A DNA stretch of 64,000 nt from Cyrtodaria siliqua (lineage: Eukaryota > Mollusca > Bivalvia > Adapedonta > Hiatellidae), in NCBI GenBank assembly GCA_037043455.1, contig JAWPHD010001144.1:289070-353069 (forward strand), given 5' to 3'. The notes under the pieces are model-generated. The model was not told where the DNA came from and did no database searches. It was given only the letters and a program-made list of their open reading frames with translations. How positions within the stretch are numbered: the first letter of the stretch is position 1; each line of letters starts with the position of its first letter. This document shows positions 11,098 to 23,024 of the stretch, piece by piece. Position numbers and translations under genes: made by a program.

Positions 11098-12258
11098 TAT
11101 ATGCCGCGATAATCTTATCAGACAATAATTTGCTAAAATATTCTGACGTTTGAAAACGTACAAGATTTAGAGACAATATCCTGCTAACTATCTATAGCTT
11201 TTACCGGCAGATAATCCCTTCAGAACAACAATTTACAACCAATAAAATAGATTCGATTTACCCTTTGCCATAATAATATTGGCCACTGACTATTCTGGAT
11301 AATGGCTTGCGAGCCTGTGACAAGTTCTTACGATTTCGACACGCCTATATACAGTCTCTACACGGATACCAATCGGAACTGCCTCGTCGGATTCCGTCAC
11401 TCGGGAATCCGACTCGGAGAGTACTCGAGGCCATATTGAACTATTTTCAAGAAACGACAACTCTGCAGTAGCGACCTCTTCAATTATAAGATAAACAAAA
11501 TGGCGACTGCTGGCAAGTTCCGAAAATGCGGTACATATTTATATGTTTTATCAGGGAGTATTCATAGAGATTCCTGATATAATAATGTATTCATACTAAG
11601 GTAAACAATATGGTGATTTCCGTCAAACGTGGGCGCTTCTTAATTTATAAGAGTTTCACCTCTTCTTCATCTAAAACTAAATAAAGTGCGAGCACATGCC
11701 ATGGCCCATGGGCATCATGATCATGGTATCAATGATTCATGGTATCAATGATCTGATCATACGCCCCAACAATATATACAGGGCAGGGTAGAGCAGGGGT
11801 GTCATTACCTTTATAAGTAAGCGACACCCAAAGCAGAATAGCCGGGTATTTTTTATTGATACTTGAAGTTGTATAAAATACTAGTAAAAGTATTTATAGT
11901 AGCCAGGTAGAACAGTCAAAGTAGCAGGGAGAAATCCCCGCCTCCAACCTCTTAATGACACCCCTGGTAGAGTCGTCATTTGAGGAGTGGAGACTTGCTT
12001 TAGTGGCACGGGGATATGGGAAAAAGAAACTCGCAATAAAGGGAACACTGCCTGGAACAACAAGGAACACCACCAGGAACACCCCCAACCGTAATTAATA
12101 GAACCCAGATAGAATATGTCTGTGAAAATTCCTTAAACGGGTCTTAACGTTATATTGATATATTTAAATACATAGATTTAAAACAGAAAATAAAAAGTAG
12201 AAGTTATTTATCATTGTTTATACATGTGGATTAATCTAGAAAGTGACATTGAAGTTAT

Positions 12259-12626
12259 ATCATAATTTTGATAGAGCATCATCAAAAAAACGGACCAATC
12301 AGTGACCAGCAATAAGACATAACCAATACATTCTGGTAGGTGATAAACTCGGTCTTTATCCTTGATGTTCAACCAAGTTTACTGTTAAAATTAAGGTATC
12401 TGCAGTGTGATTCTGTTAAAACCCTGCCTATTTCATGCACATTCATGCACATTGATTCAATATATGTATCTATAAAATCAAAATCTTGAAAATTATCATC
12501 GTTTTACTCTGCCAAAGATTTTTATTTTACTATAGAACCTAAGGATAAGAACCGAGTAATACAAATTTTATCACCTACTGAAAATAAAATAAAATCTCAA
12601 CATCTCTGTAATGCAAAATTATGAAT
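12259..12626. mobile_element. 368-bp small TIR/foldback element in copy A
   Basis: The ends (A)TCATAATTTTG and AAAATTATGAAT are inverted. Inside, GGTAGGTGATAAA..CTCGGT pairs with ACCGAG..TTTTATCACCTAC. Copy B lacks it at this site (its sequence reads straight through GAAGTTAT-TAATAATATG), which gives the insertion boundaries. A similar element sits elsewhere in B. Confidence 0.8.
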
Positions 12627-12639
12627 TAATAATATGTGT

Positions 12640-13335
12640 GGATTAACACTGAAAGTCAGTGACGGTGAAATCATTTGTACAGACGGAATTACGCTGAAAG
12701 AGACAGTGACATGGTTTATCACTGCGACTTGATACTAAAAGGGATGTTGAAATTGTTTATTTAGTGGGATTTACACAAAAAGAGACAGTGAAATTATTTA
12801 TACGTATGGATTTATCCGGAAATTGACTGAAGATTCTAAACATGCAGATTTACGCTGAAAGCGACAGTGACGTTGTTATGTGGATTTACACTGAAGGATC
12901 AGCAACGTCATTTATATATGTGGATTTTTTTATATAGTTTAGGAACATAACACATACCGTCGCAAGCGTGTTTTTTTTTAAATTGAGAAAAAATGCAGTA
13001 AAACATTCATTTCATAATTCTATCTTTGATACTGTTTACAGTAATTAATGTCAACCCATGCATTTAAAATCGTTCTTATATTTTTATTCTTTCTATTGAC
13101 TATTTTTTTCTAAAATTGATAAGTGAACTTACTATATATGCAAATTTATCCTGAAATTAACAGAGAAGTCCCTGAATTCACCTGAAATTAACACTGAAGT
13201 TACTATATATGCAAATTTTTACCCGGAAATTAACACTGAGAGTTAATATATATATATGCGGCAAATTTACCCTGGAAATATTAAACAGTGAAGTTATTAT
13301 ATGCAAATTCATCCTGAAATTAACAGTGAAGTTAC
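12640..13335 (+). repeat. Degenerate minisatellite in copy A
   Basis: Loose repeats of about 40-48 bp alternate phrases such as GGATTTACGCTGAAAG, GACAGTGA, TGCAAATTTATCCTGAAATT and AACACTGAAGTTACTATATA. The same array is at 19,985-20,630 in copy B. It grades into the cleaner CRE-bearing array downstream. Confidence 0.65.
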
Positions 13336-13337
13336 TA

Positions 13338-13632
13338 GGCCACCATTAAAAAATTGTTTGTTTGCAGTTTCCGACCCATGGCTTTTAGGGGTGGGTCGGT
13401 AGGTAGGGATATATATATATTTTTTAAAACATTTTTATTATTAACGTATGCTCATCGACAGCATGCAAATATCGTGTGCTTCACTAGTATTATCCATAGA
13501 GTTTTTTTTTAAAAGGGTTTAGTTAAATATTAACAGAACATGCAAGAAAAATGAAAAAAAAATTGTTTGGGTCGGCGGATTTGCCGTGGGTCGGTCGCAA
13601 ACTGCAAACAAACAATATTTTAATTTAGGCCT
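13338..13632. mobile_element. 295-bp TIR element present only in copy A
   Basis: The ends share a TTGTTTGTTTGCAGTTT block in inverted orientation, followed by CGACCCA/GGGTCGG. Copy B is uninterrupted here (GTTAC-TA-TATGTGG), which fixes the insertion at a TA dinucleotide that is duplicated. It is non-coding and inserted after A and B became separate copies, or was lost precisely from B. Confidence 0.8.
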
Positions 13633-13635
13633 TAT

Positions 13636-13870
13636 ATGTGGATTCACACTGGAAGAGACGGTGACATCATTTATATGTTGATTTACGCTGAAAGAAACGG
13701 TGACGTCATTTATATACGTGGATTTACGCTGAAAGAGACGGTGACGTCATTTATTACATGGATTTAAGCTGAAAGAGACGGTGACGTCATTTATATACGT
13801 GGATTTACGCTGAAAGAGACCGTGACATCATTTATATACGTGGATTTATGCTGAAAGAGATCGTGATGGT
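13636..13870 (+). repeat. CRE-bearing minisatellite in copy A
   Basis: Units of about 43 bp follow GGATTTACGCTGAAAGAGAC then GGTGACGTCATTTATATACG. The perfect cAMP-response element TGACGTCA occurs in three consecutive units, with TGACATCA variants in the outer ones. The matching array in copy B is at 21,523-21,722. Confidence 0.85.
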
Positions 13871-14066
13871 TTATATATACTATATGCACCAAATTAATTC
13901 TGTTTAAATTGTACAAAACAAATGAACGGGACAGTCACTAATTTTTTTTAATGTTGCCTACAGATACATCGTATGATACGTATCTAGTAGAAGGTTGCAA
14001 GCCCTTGTTAAAGCAGAGGAAATTATTTTAGTATTTATAGCAACAGGTTACACATTTTAGATAACC

Positions 14067-14353
14067 CAGGGCCGTCGATCTGTTTTGGGGGACTGCGACC
14101 CTTAGGTGGGGGAATTTTAGCGTGTTTTTACAGGAAAGGGGGAATTATTTTGTGGCCATAATTTTGATTATAATCATTGTTTTAAATAGTCTACAAGTTT
14201 TATTTGTATTAAATACTGATACAGTTCGTACTCGATATTTTACGTACCAGAAGTTTTGTTTTTTTGTTTTGTTTTTTCAGGGGGGAATTTTGAGTCTGAA
14301 ATGGGAGAAAAAAACATATTTTTTGGAGGGGGATCGGCAGATCGACGGCCCTG
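14067..14353. mobile_element. 287-bp TIR element nested in copy A
   Basis: The ends CAGGGCCGTCGATCTG and CAGATCGACGGCCCTG are perfect inverted repeats. TAACC lies directly outside both ends (14062-14066, 14354-14358), consistent with a 5-bp target duplication. The same insertion is in copy B (21,916-22,209), so it predates the split of the two copies. Confidence 0.8.
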
Positions 14354-14579
14354 TAACCATACCTAGAAGTTAATGGGCCCAAAAAAAAATAAGAAAGGTT
14401 ACATCTGAATCGGGGAGCAGTGCCCTAAATGTTTAATGTGCTGAGAAGGTTGATTCCGATTTACTGCATCCGTGGCTTGGATGGTTTGAAACCGATTTAC
14501 TGCATCCATGGCTTGGATGGTTTGAAACCTCGCCTCTCTCACTGCGAGTTGGAATAAATAAAAAAGCATGTCCTTTCAG

Positions 14580-14715
14580 ATGGGCAGAAGATATACACTA
14601 CTATTTCTACCCAGGAAAAAGTGGTGTGCCCCCACCATGGATGATATCGATGATCATATATGGCCTAAAATGTGCTAAAAATGACGTAAATCATTCAAAC
14701 AACCAGCCAACCGAT
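14580..14715 (+). mobile_element. SINE family C 3' region in copy A
   Basis: It contains TTTCTACCCAGGAAAAAGTG, a CCCCACCATGGATGATATCG variant, TGGCCTAAAATGTGC and AAAAATGACGTAAATCATTC, followed by CAAACAACC. This matches the tail shared at 40.8, 41.85 and 50.1 kb. The tRNA head is not recognisable here. Confidence 0.6.
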
Positions 14716-15146
14716 TTACTGAACCACCAGGTTCATGTTGATGACCCTCATCTTACGGATGTTGCCAGCTATCCGTCAGATGACTCCCATCAGCCAACTC
14801 ACATCTAAATCATTTCATGCTTAAATGTTATATTAATTGCATATATAAAATTATGTATTTATTAGGCACATATTTATATTTGCTTTATATTATAAGCACA
14901 ACAAATAGGCGTCAGGGTTGTCATTAGTAGCCAATTGCCGGTTAAAATGGTGTTATAATCGGTAAGTTTTGCCTTAATTTTTATTTGCAATAAGTGACAC
15001 TGACTTTGTTGATCCCTCGTCAAATTGTTTGGAATTCAAAATGAATCCCTGTTGCCAGGGCTAAATCTAGTTTAACTACTTTTCTGTGAAATTAGAAACT
15101 TCAGTTTAATTTTTTAGTTCATTTGCTCTTAGTACAAACATGTACC

Positions 15147-15221
15147 ACTTCTATGGTGTAATCGGTAAACACATCTACCCTTTGAGGGTAGAAGACCCAG
15201 GTTCAAATCCTGGTGGGAGTA
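15147..15221 (+). tRNA. tRNA-Gln(TTG)-like sequence in copy A
   Basis: It folds as a full cloverleaf. The acceptor ACTTCTA/TGGGAGT pairs with two G-U pairs. The D stem is GTGT/ACAC, the anticodon stem CTACC/GGTAG with loop CTTTGAG (anticodon TTG), and the T stem CCAGG/CCTGG. ATGGTGTAATCGGTAA and GGTTCAAATCC match eukaryotic tRNA-Gln A- and B-box regions. There is no T-run terminator just downstream and it sits inside a mobile element, so it may be a tRNA-derived SINE head or captured gene. Confidence 0.6.
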
Positions 15222-16266
15222 AACATTTGTTTGGAAAAAGAGCTGGATTAAGCATTTCTAGTATTTCTAACTTTTGAATTTAATTCAATGAAATCAAATT
15301 CAATTTAAACAATCGAATATCATAAGTTACAGCATGTCTGGAAACGACCACGAGGGAAAGAAGCTATTACAAGACAATGGCCCATTTAGCAATAAAATCT
15401 TTCATGAGGCCCTCTTTTCGTCTTTGAAAGCCGTTTCCCTCTTTTGGTTTTGCAATAATGAGCCTCTTATAAAATATTTTACCTAATATTGTAATGCATT
15501 GAATGCTCTTAGAAGACAGTCGCCCAGTTAGTAAAATTATCTTCCCTGAGGCCCTCTTTTCAATTCATCATCTTTAAGGCCCTATTATATTACCCTTTGG
15601 TCTTAAAATGAAAAACAATGTTATTTTGCTACAATAATAGGTCCTTTTTAAATATGTTTACCATATATTTACAAAAATCTTCCCTGAGGCCCTCTTTTGT
15701 CCATATTCTTCTCTTTTTGCTATGACCTTTGCCCTTTAAATCTTGGTAGCCAAACAGAGACTAATGAGTGGTCGTTTTAGCGCAGGATGAAACCTAACAT
15801 GTGATGTCGACCAGTTTTCAAGACGTTTACACATCCATAAACTCTTCTAACTACATTCTTTTCTTTCACGACTGTTATTATATTTATTACCGGTATCTCA
15901 TTTTAACCGGGTGTGTCTTTAATTGAAATGTTGAAAAATAATAGCTCCATCTTTTCACTGGGCGCTTCAGTCAATGAGATCAATGCCGTGAATGGAAGTT
16001 TATAACAATTATGTAAATATATATCCATTTTTAGATATCATACAGTAGCTTTTTTCACGTTTAATCTTCATTATTGTGATCTTTATTTTTTCATATTGAC
16101 TACTGTTCGCATTTAGGCAAAATAAAAAAAAAGTTAAAAAATAAAAAGACAAAAAAAAGAGACAAAAAATGTGAAATACGGTATACAAATGCAAAGTCTT
16201 ATTATGAAGGACTAGTGCTAGGTTGTGGGGAAAAAACAATAATAAATGTATGAATTGAATTGAAAC

Positions 16267-16579
16267 GAATGTTGTTTAACGGCTCATCAACACAGTATAG
16301 GTTATTTAGAGCTGCCCCAGAGACAGGGGAAGGATACATAGGAATCCGAGAACCGTGCCCTACTCTTATTATCAAATAGATTCCTATGGTTCTTTAACGT
16401 GCTCGGAGGATAGACCGATACACGGTATTGCCCGGTTTACGTCCCCATCCGTCGGACGAGGCTAACGGAAAGTGTCTTGGTCAAGAACACACCGACGAAA
16501 CTCAGTGGCGCCACGGAGGATTGAACCTGGGGCCTCCGGTTACAAATCCGCCGCGCTACCGACTGCGCCATGCCAGCCC
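16267..16579 (-). mobile_element. SINE family A, full-length, in copy A
   Basis: On the minus strand it starts GGGCTGGCATGGCGCAGTCG with an anticodon loop TTTGTAA (TGT, Thr-like) and a B box GGTTCAATCC. The body has GGTGTGTTCTTGACCAAGAC, ACGTAAACCGGG and GAGCACGTTAAAGAACCATA, and the end is GATGAGCCGTTAAACAACAT with an AATTCA-type tail. Pol III boxes, body and tail identify a tRNA-derived SINE. Confidence 0.9.
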
Positions 16580-16969
16580 TAAAGAAATTATTTTTTGTTT
16601 CAAAACCCGGTGTAAAACCCACATTGTCAATACATACAGACTTGATTTACACAGATAATTTTAATGTTATAGTATCAAAAATAAACATTGTTTCATGCTA
16701 CACTGATTTTTTCTCATATTTTGTTTTTGGAAAGAGAAAAAAACAATAACCCATACTGTGTAATATATCTGTATATAAATCCATTATCAAAGGACAATGT
16801 TTTAGGATAGTTTTAAAGGATTAATATACACAACTTCCAAAATTATTTTTTTTTCTATAAAAAACAAGAAGGTTGATTAAGGAAGATCAAGATATAAGCA
16901 AGGGTATGTTATTTCTAATTAGTAAGCTAAGCTTTGCATGTCCCAGAATGAAAACATTAAGTTTATTTG

Positions 16970-17880
16970 CTACAGTTTGATACTGGAAAAATCAACAAAG
17001 TAAATTGTCTCTATACTCATGATACTAGCAAGGCATTGACTCCACATGGTTTCAAACGTATTCATTTTTAAGTTGTTATATGCAATTAGTTTCTCAACTT
17101 TGTATAAAGATATTATATACGTTTTAAAAAGGTTAAGCTGTGGAATTTGACGTTGCATCTTGTTTCGATAAATGTAAAGTTTTGCTTGCATGATGATTTT
17201 GCTCAAAACAGTATTAAATTTACTATTTCCAAATAAAAATATCTGTTTCTGTTAAAGTTACGAATGCTGTATTGCATTTTTCTGTAAGATAAGTTTGAAG
17301 TTTTGACCAGAATTCTTTTACTGCTCCACAGTTCCAAAACAGATGTTGGATAGTTTCAGGTGTATCTTTGCAAAAGCTGCACATATCGTTATTAATAATA
17401 TTCATTTTAGATAAAAGGTAATTTGTTCCAAATATCCTATGGTTGATTCTAAATTAAACCAAGGTAACTTAGGATCTTTTGTTATTTTATAAGGTAAGGC
17501 ATATAATATTTAAAATTCAAAGTTTGGAACATTTCTTCATTTTTCCATTTACTTAATGCTTTGGGATATACATTATTTCTAATCATGATGTCATATATGT
17601 TTCGACATCCTTCCTCATTTTGTAGAATTAAGGATAGGATTAGTGGACGAATAGGGTTTGGCTGTTACAGGCTAGATGCACAATATTCAGGTTTGCCAAA
17701 TAATTCCTGACAGCCAGAGTTATAATACCTTCATATTCAAAAAAATTGGACTGTATATTATAGTGTTCATTCAATTCTATGTATGAATAAAGATTTCCAT
17801 TTTTGTTTAAAATGTCATTGATAAAAGTTATTCCTCCTGTAAACCATCTTTTGTAAAACACACTAGAGCCTCCGATTGAA
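16970..17880 (-). pseudogene. LINE ORF2 C-terminal fragment in copy A, broken
   Basis: Three separate frames on the minus strand (17,861-17,640; 17,405-17,223; 17,230-16,970) match in order the LINE protein at 6.5-7.6 kb: FYKRWFTGGITFIND, then CSFCKDTPETIQHLFWNC, then the C-terminal LSKIIMQAKLYIYRNK. Frameshifts separate them. The 5' truncation near 17,880 is typical of retroposition. The insertion is shared with copy B. Confidence 0.8.
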
Positions 17881-19245
17881 ATTTAAACATTTTAAAAATG
17901 TTTGATGCTTCAAGAAGCCCTTATAAAATAAAATGATGTAATCATTGATCACATAGTGTTAAATAAACTATTTTCATATTGTTTATATTAAATATATGAT
18001 ATCTGGAATGTTTTCACTAGATGATATATGTATAAGATCTATATCTTGCAATAAACTAACCCTCATGTCAAAGGTGTACCCTAATGTCTGTGGATTGGAG
18101 AAAAAATATATACTTGCAGACCATATAAGCGTAATTTAACAATATATCAAGTACCATGGACGACATGGACGTCAGTATGGACTTCATGAGTCATACCTTT
18201 CTTTGTTTAGAGTTTTATTAATTGATTTACTGATACAATATCAAGTTCATATATGCATGCAGCTGACATATCACTCTCGACTGACAAAACGGTAAACAAT
18301 CACTCCCATAATATGATATAATCATAATTACAATGTCTCTTCCTCCTTTCCCTTCAATTCAACCGTAATATTAAAGTATATATTTGGAAAACTCAACAAA
18401 TGCTTCCAAACTGTCAGTCATTATATGGAACGAACTGTTTGGGACCGAACGAACTGTTTGGGCCGAAACGTCTTGATTTCAACTACGGGATTTATTTTGT
18501 TAAAAAGTATAATTTATCGGTCATAGCGATAAAATATCAACAAATTGATACCAAAATCACTCACTTATCTGCAATATTTTCATCAATACAACATTATATA
18601 GAAGAGCACTATTTTGCGGAGAGCTACAATCGAAAACCGAACCAAATGCTGCATTTTGATGCAAAAAACCATTGAGCGGCACCCAATACTCTCCGAGCCA
18701 CTATTCCCGAGTACGGAAATTGGCGAAGAGTTCCGATTGCACGGATACCTGCAATCGGAACTGCCTCGTCGGATTCCGTCACTCGGGAATCCGACTCGGA
18801 GAGTACTCGAGGCCATATTGAACTATTTTCAAGAAACGACAACTCTGCAGTAGAGACCTCTTCAATTATAAGATAAAAAAAATGGCGACTGCTGGCAAGT
18901 TCCGAAAATGCGGTATATAGTTATTTGTTTTATCAGGGAGTATTCATAGAGATTCCTGATATAATAATGTATTCATACTAAGGTAAACAATATGGTGATT
19001 CCCGTCAAACGTGGGCGCTTCTTAATTTATAAGAGTTTCACCTCTTCTTCATCTAAAACTAAATAAAGTGCGAGCACATGCCATGGCCCATGGGCATCAT
19101 GATCATGGTATCAATGATTCATGGTATCAATGATCTGATCATACGCCCCACCAATATATACAGGGCACGGTAGAGCAGGGGTGTCATTACCTTTATAAGT
19201 AAGCGACACCCAGAGCAGAATAGCCGGGTATTTTTATTGATACTT

Positions 19246-19618
19246 ACAATTCATAATTTTGATAGAGCATCATCAAAATAACTGACCAATCAGTGACCAG
19301 AAATAAGACATACCTAATACATTCTGGTAGGTGATAAACTCGGTCTTTATCCTTGATGTTCAACCAAGTTTACTGTTAAAATTAAGGTATCTACAGGGTG
19401 ATTCTTTTAAAAACCTGCATATTTCATGTACATTCATGCAAATTTATTCAATATATGTATCTTTCAAAATCAAAATCTTGAAAATTATCGCCTTTTTACT
19501 AGGCCAAAGATTTTTATTTTACTATAGAACTTAAGGATAAAAACCGAGTAACACAAATTTTATCACCTACTGGAAATAAGATAAAAATTTCAACATCTCT
19601 GCAATGAAAAATTATGAA
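19246..19618. mobile_element. Small foldback element in copy B, at a different site from A
   Basis: Same sequence family as 12,259-12,626 (TTCATAATTTTGATAGAGCA ... AAAAATTATGAA). Here it lies about 370 bp upstream of the corresponding site, between TTGATACTT and TACTAGTAAAAG. The host sequence at the junction has lost about 14 bp relative to A. Confidence 0.8.
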
Positions 19619-19984
19619 TACTAGTAAAAGTATTTATAGTAGCCAGGTAGAACAGTCAAAGTAGCAGGGAGAAATCCCCGCCTCCCACCTCTTAATGACA
19701 CCCCTGGTAGAGTCGTCATTTGAGGAGTGGAGACTTGCTTTAGTGGCACGGGGATATGGGAAAAAGAAACTCGCAATAAAGGGAACACTGCCTGGAACAA
19801 CAAGGAACACCCCCATCCGTAATTAATAGAACCCAGATAGTTAGAATATGTCTGTGAAAATTCCTTAAACGGGTCTTAACGTTATATTGATATATTTAAA
19901 TACATAGATTTAAAACAGAAAATAAAAAGTAGAAGTTATTTATACATGTGGATTAATCTAGAAAGTGACATTGAAGTTATTAAT

Positions 19985-20630
19985 AATATGTGTGGATTAA
20001 CACTGAAAGTCAGTGACAGTGAAATCATTTGTACAGACGGAATTACGCTGAAAGAGACAGTGACATGGTTTATCACCGTGAAATTGTTTATTTAGTGGGA
20101 TTTACACAAAAAGAGACAGTGAAATTATTTATACGTATGGATTTATCCTGAAATTGACTGAAGATTCTAAACATGCGGATTTACGCTGAAAGCGACAGTG
20201 ACGTTGTTATGTGGATTTACACTGAAGGATCAGCAACGTCATTTATATATGTGGATTTTTTTATATAGTTTAGGAACATAACACATACCGTCGCAAGCGT
20301 GTTTTTTTTTAAATTGAGAAAAAATGAAGTAAAACATTCATTTCATAATTCTATCTTTGATACTGTTTACAGTAATTAATGTCAACCCATGCATTTAAAA
20401 TCGTTCTTATATTTTTATTTTTATTCTTTCTATTGACTATTTTTTTCTAAAATTGATAAGTGAAGTTACTATATATGCAAATTTATCCTGAAATTAACAG
20501 AGAAGTCCCTGAATTCACCTGAAATTAACACTGAAGTTACTATATATGCAAATTTTTACCCGGAAATTAACACTGAGAGTTAATATATATATATGCGGCA
20601 AATTTACCCTGGAAATATAGAATATGGGAC
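19985..20630 (+). repeat. Degenerate minisatellite in copy B
   Basis: This corresponds to 12,640-13,335 of copy A, with the same loose 40-48 bp periodicity and a few missing units. Confidence 0.6.
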
Positions 20631-20634
20631 ACAA

Positions 20635-21471
20635 GGGACCATGGACAAAAGGGACCAGACACTTGGGACCACATTTTTGGGACAAAAGGGACCACATTAT
20701 GGGACACAAGGGACCATAGTTTTATTTTTGTATTGTGATACAATCATTTAATTAAGAAGCTGGATTATAAATGCAATCAGTTATCTATCTTCATGAAATG
20801 GCTATTTAAACAATTTATATGATAAGAACTCACAAATGACATATGTATACTACTAGTAAAACAAATAAATAATTGTTGTTTTTGCATACCTTTATATAAA
20901 AAATCCTGGATTTAAATATCCTTAAAAGATCCATATTATGGGAACAATTTCACAAACAAATAAATACTATTAGTAAGCTATTATTTGTTTTCTATTTAAT
21001 TTTTTGATGATTTGAACTTATTAGTTTAAATATTTTTCAATTAGTATGGCCCTTTAAGGAAAATATTAAGTTGGTAACTGGTTCCAGAATTCTGCATGCA
21101 CTAATTAATAATTACATGCAAATTACTTACAATGAATATAAACACATAACAGTAGACTCCATCATGTTTAAATAGTATAAGATCTAATATTATGAACAGT
21201 TAATTTTAATTAATTAAACTTAAATTCTGGAAAAAGAATGAACATTTTAACCTATAACTTTATTGAATAATTGGCCATCAAATGATATTCTTGAGTTTAA
21301 GTTATCCTTTAAATTATCATTTAAATAATCAAATTATGATATTTACCATTGCAATACACAACTATTATCAATGTAAATCTACATTTTTAACTAATTTTTG
21401 AATGGTCCCTTTTGTCCCAAAATGTGGTCCCAAGTGTCTGGTCCCTTTTGTCCATGGTCCCTTGTGTCCCA
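20635..21471. mobile_element. 837-bp element with 68-bp TIRs, only in copy B
   Basis: The left end TGGGACACAAGGGACCATGG and right end CCATGGTCCCTTGTGTCCCA are inverted repeats, identical over about 68 bp except one T in a T run. The TIR is a series of GGGACnnAAGGGACCA phrases, and another copy of the phrase follows near 20,695-20,718. The interior is AT-rich and non-coding. Copy A lacks it, so it inserted after duplication. No clear target duplication was seen. Confidence 0.9.
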
Positions 21472-21522
21472 CTGTGAAGTTATTATATGCAAATTCATCC
21501 TGAAATTAACAGTGAAGTTACT

Positions 21523-21722
21523 ATATGTGGATTCACACTGGAAGAGACGGTGACATCATTTATATGTTGATTTACGCTGAAAGAAACGGTGACGTCATTT
21601 ATATACGTGGATTTAAGCTGGAAGAGATGGTGACGTCATTTATATACGTGGATTTACGCTGAAAGAGACCGTGACATCATTTATATACGTGGATTTATGC
21701 TGAAAGAGACCGTGATGGTTTA
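21523..21722 (+). repeat. CRE-bearing minisatellite in copy B
   Basis: It matches the array at 13,636-13,870 with one unit fewer. TGACGTCA appears in two consecutive units, flanked by TGACATCA units. Confidence 0.8.
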
Positions 21723-21915
21723 TATATACTATATGCACCAAATTAATTCTGTTTAAATTGTACAAAACAAATGAACGGGACAGTCACTAATTTTTTTTAA
21801 TGCTGCCTACAGATACATCGTATGATAAGTATCTAGTAGAAGGTTGTAAGCCCTTGTTAAAGCAGAGGAAATTATTTTAGTATTTATAGCAACAGGTTAC
21901 ACATTTTATATAACC

Positions 21916-22209
21916 CAAAGCCGTCGATCTGTTTTGGGGGACTGCGACCCTTAGGTGGGGGAATTTTAGCGTGTTTTTACAGGAAAGGGGGAATTATTTT
22001 GTGGCCATAATTTTGATTATAATCATTGTTTTAAATAGTCTACAATTTTTATTTGTATTAAATACAGTTCGTACTCAATATTTTACGTACCAGAAGTTTT
22101 GTTTTTTTGTTTTGTTTTTTCAGGGGGGAATTTTGAGTCTGAAATGGGAGAAAAAAACATATTTTTTGGAGGGGGGAATGCGTCCGGAATCGGCAGATCG
22201 ACGGCCTTG
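21916..22209. mobile_element. Nested TIR element in copy B
   Basis: Counterpart of 14,067-14,353, with one end changed (AAAGCCGTCGATCTG) and TAACC flanks at 21,911-21,915 and 22,210-22,214. It has a short extra piece near the right end (GGAATGCGTCCGGAATC). Confidence 0.75.
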
Positions 22210-22435
22210 TAACCATACCTAGAAGTTAATGGGCCCAAAAAAATTTAAGAAAGGTTACATCTGAATCGGGGAGCAGTGCCCTAAATGTTTAATGTGCTGA
22301 GAAGGTTGATTCCGATTTACTGCATCCGTGGCTTGGATGGTTTGAAACCGATTTACTGCATCCATGGCTTGGATGGTTTGAAACCTCGCCTCTCTCACTG
22401 CGAGTTGGAATAAATAAAAAAGCATGTCCTTTCAG

Positions 22436-22571
22436 ATGGGCAGAAGATATACACTACTATTTCTACCCAGGAAAAAGTGGTATGCCCCCACCATGGATGA
22501 TATCGATGATCATATATGGCCTAACATGTGCTAAAAATGACGTAAATCATTCAAACAACCAGCCAACCGAT
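22436..22571 (+). mobile_element. SINE family C 3' region in copy B
   Basis: Counterpart of 14,580-14,715, nearly identical (GGTATGCCCCCACC, GGCCTAACATGTGC). Confidence 0.55.
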
Positions 22572-23024
22572 TTACTGAACCACCAGGTTCATGTTGATGA
22601 CCCTCATCTTACGGATGTTGTCAGCTATCCGTCAGATGACTCCCATCAGCCAACTCACATCTAAATCATTTCATGCTTAAATGTTATATTAATTGCATAT
22701 ATAAAAGTATGTATTTATTAGGCACATATTTATATTTGCTTTATATTATAAGCACAACAAATAGGCGTCAGGGTTGTCATTAGTAGCCAATTGCCGATCA
22801 AAATTATCGGTTAAAATGGTGTCACTAGTGTCATAATCGGTAAGTTTTGCCTTAATTTGTATTTGCAATATGTGACACTGACTTTGTTGATCCCTCGTCA
22901 AATTGTTTGGAATTCAAAATGAATCCCTGTTGCCAGGGCTAAATCTAGTTTAACTACTTTGCTGTGAAATTAGAAACTTCAGTTTAATTTTTTAGTTCAT
23001 TTGCTCTTAGTACAAACATGTACC

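Larger units (their letters stand above)
11370..18739. mobile_element. Large TIR element, copy A (7.37 kb)
   Basis: The left end CAATCGGAACTGCCTCGTCG and the right end (reverse complement CAATCGGAACTCTTCGCCAA) form imperfect inverted repeats of about 57 bp sharing CGGGAAT and CTCGGAGAGTA blocks. A 9-bp duplication CACGGATAC flanks it exactly (11361-11369, 18740-18748). Inside are a minisatellite with CRE motifs, nested small TIR elements, a tRNA-Gln-like sequence, a SINE and a 5'-truncated LINE fragment. No transposase frame was found, so mobility would depend on proteins in trans. A 9-bp duplication with long TIRs is most like Mutator-like elements, but the superfamily is not proven. Confidence 0.9.
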
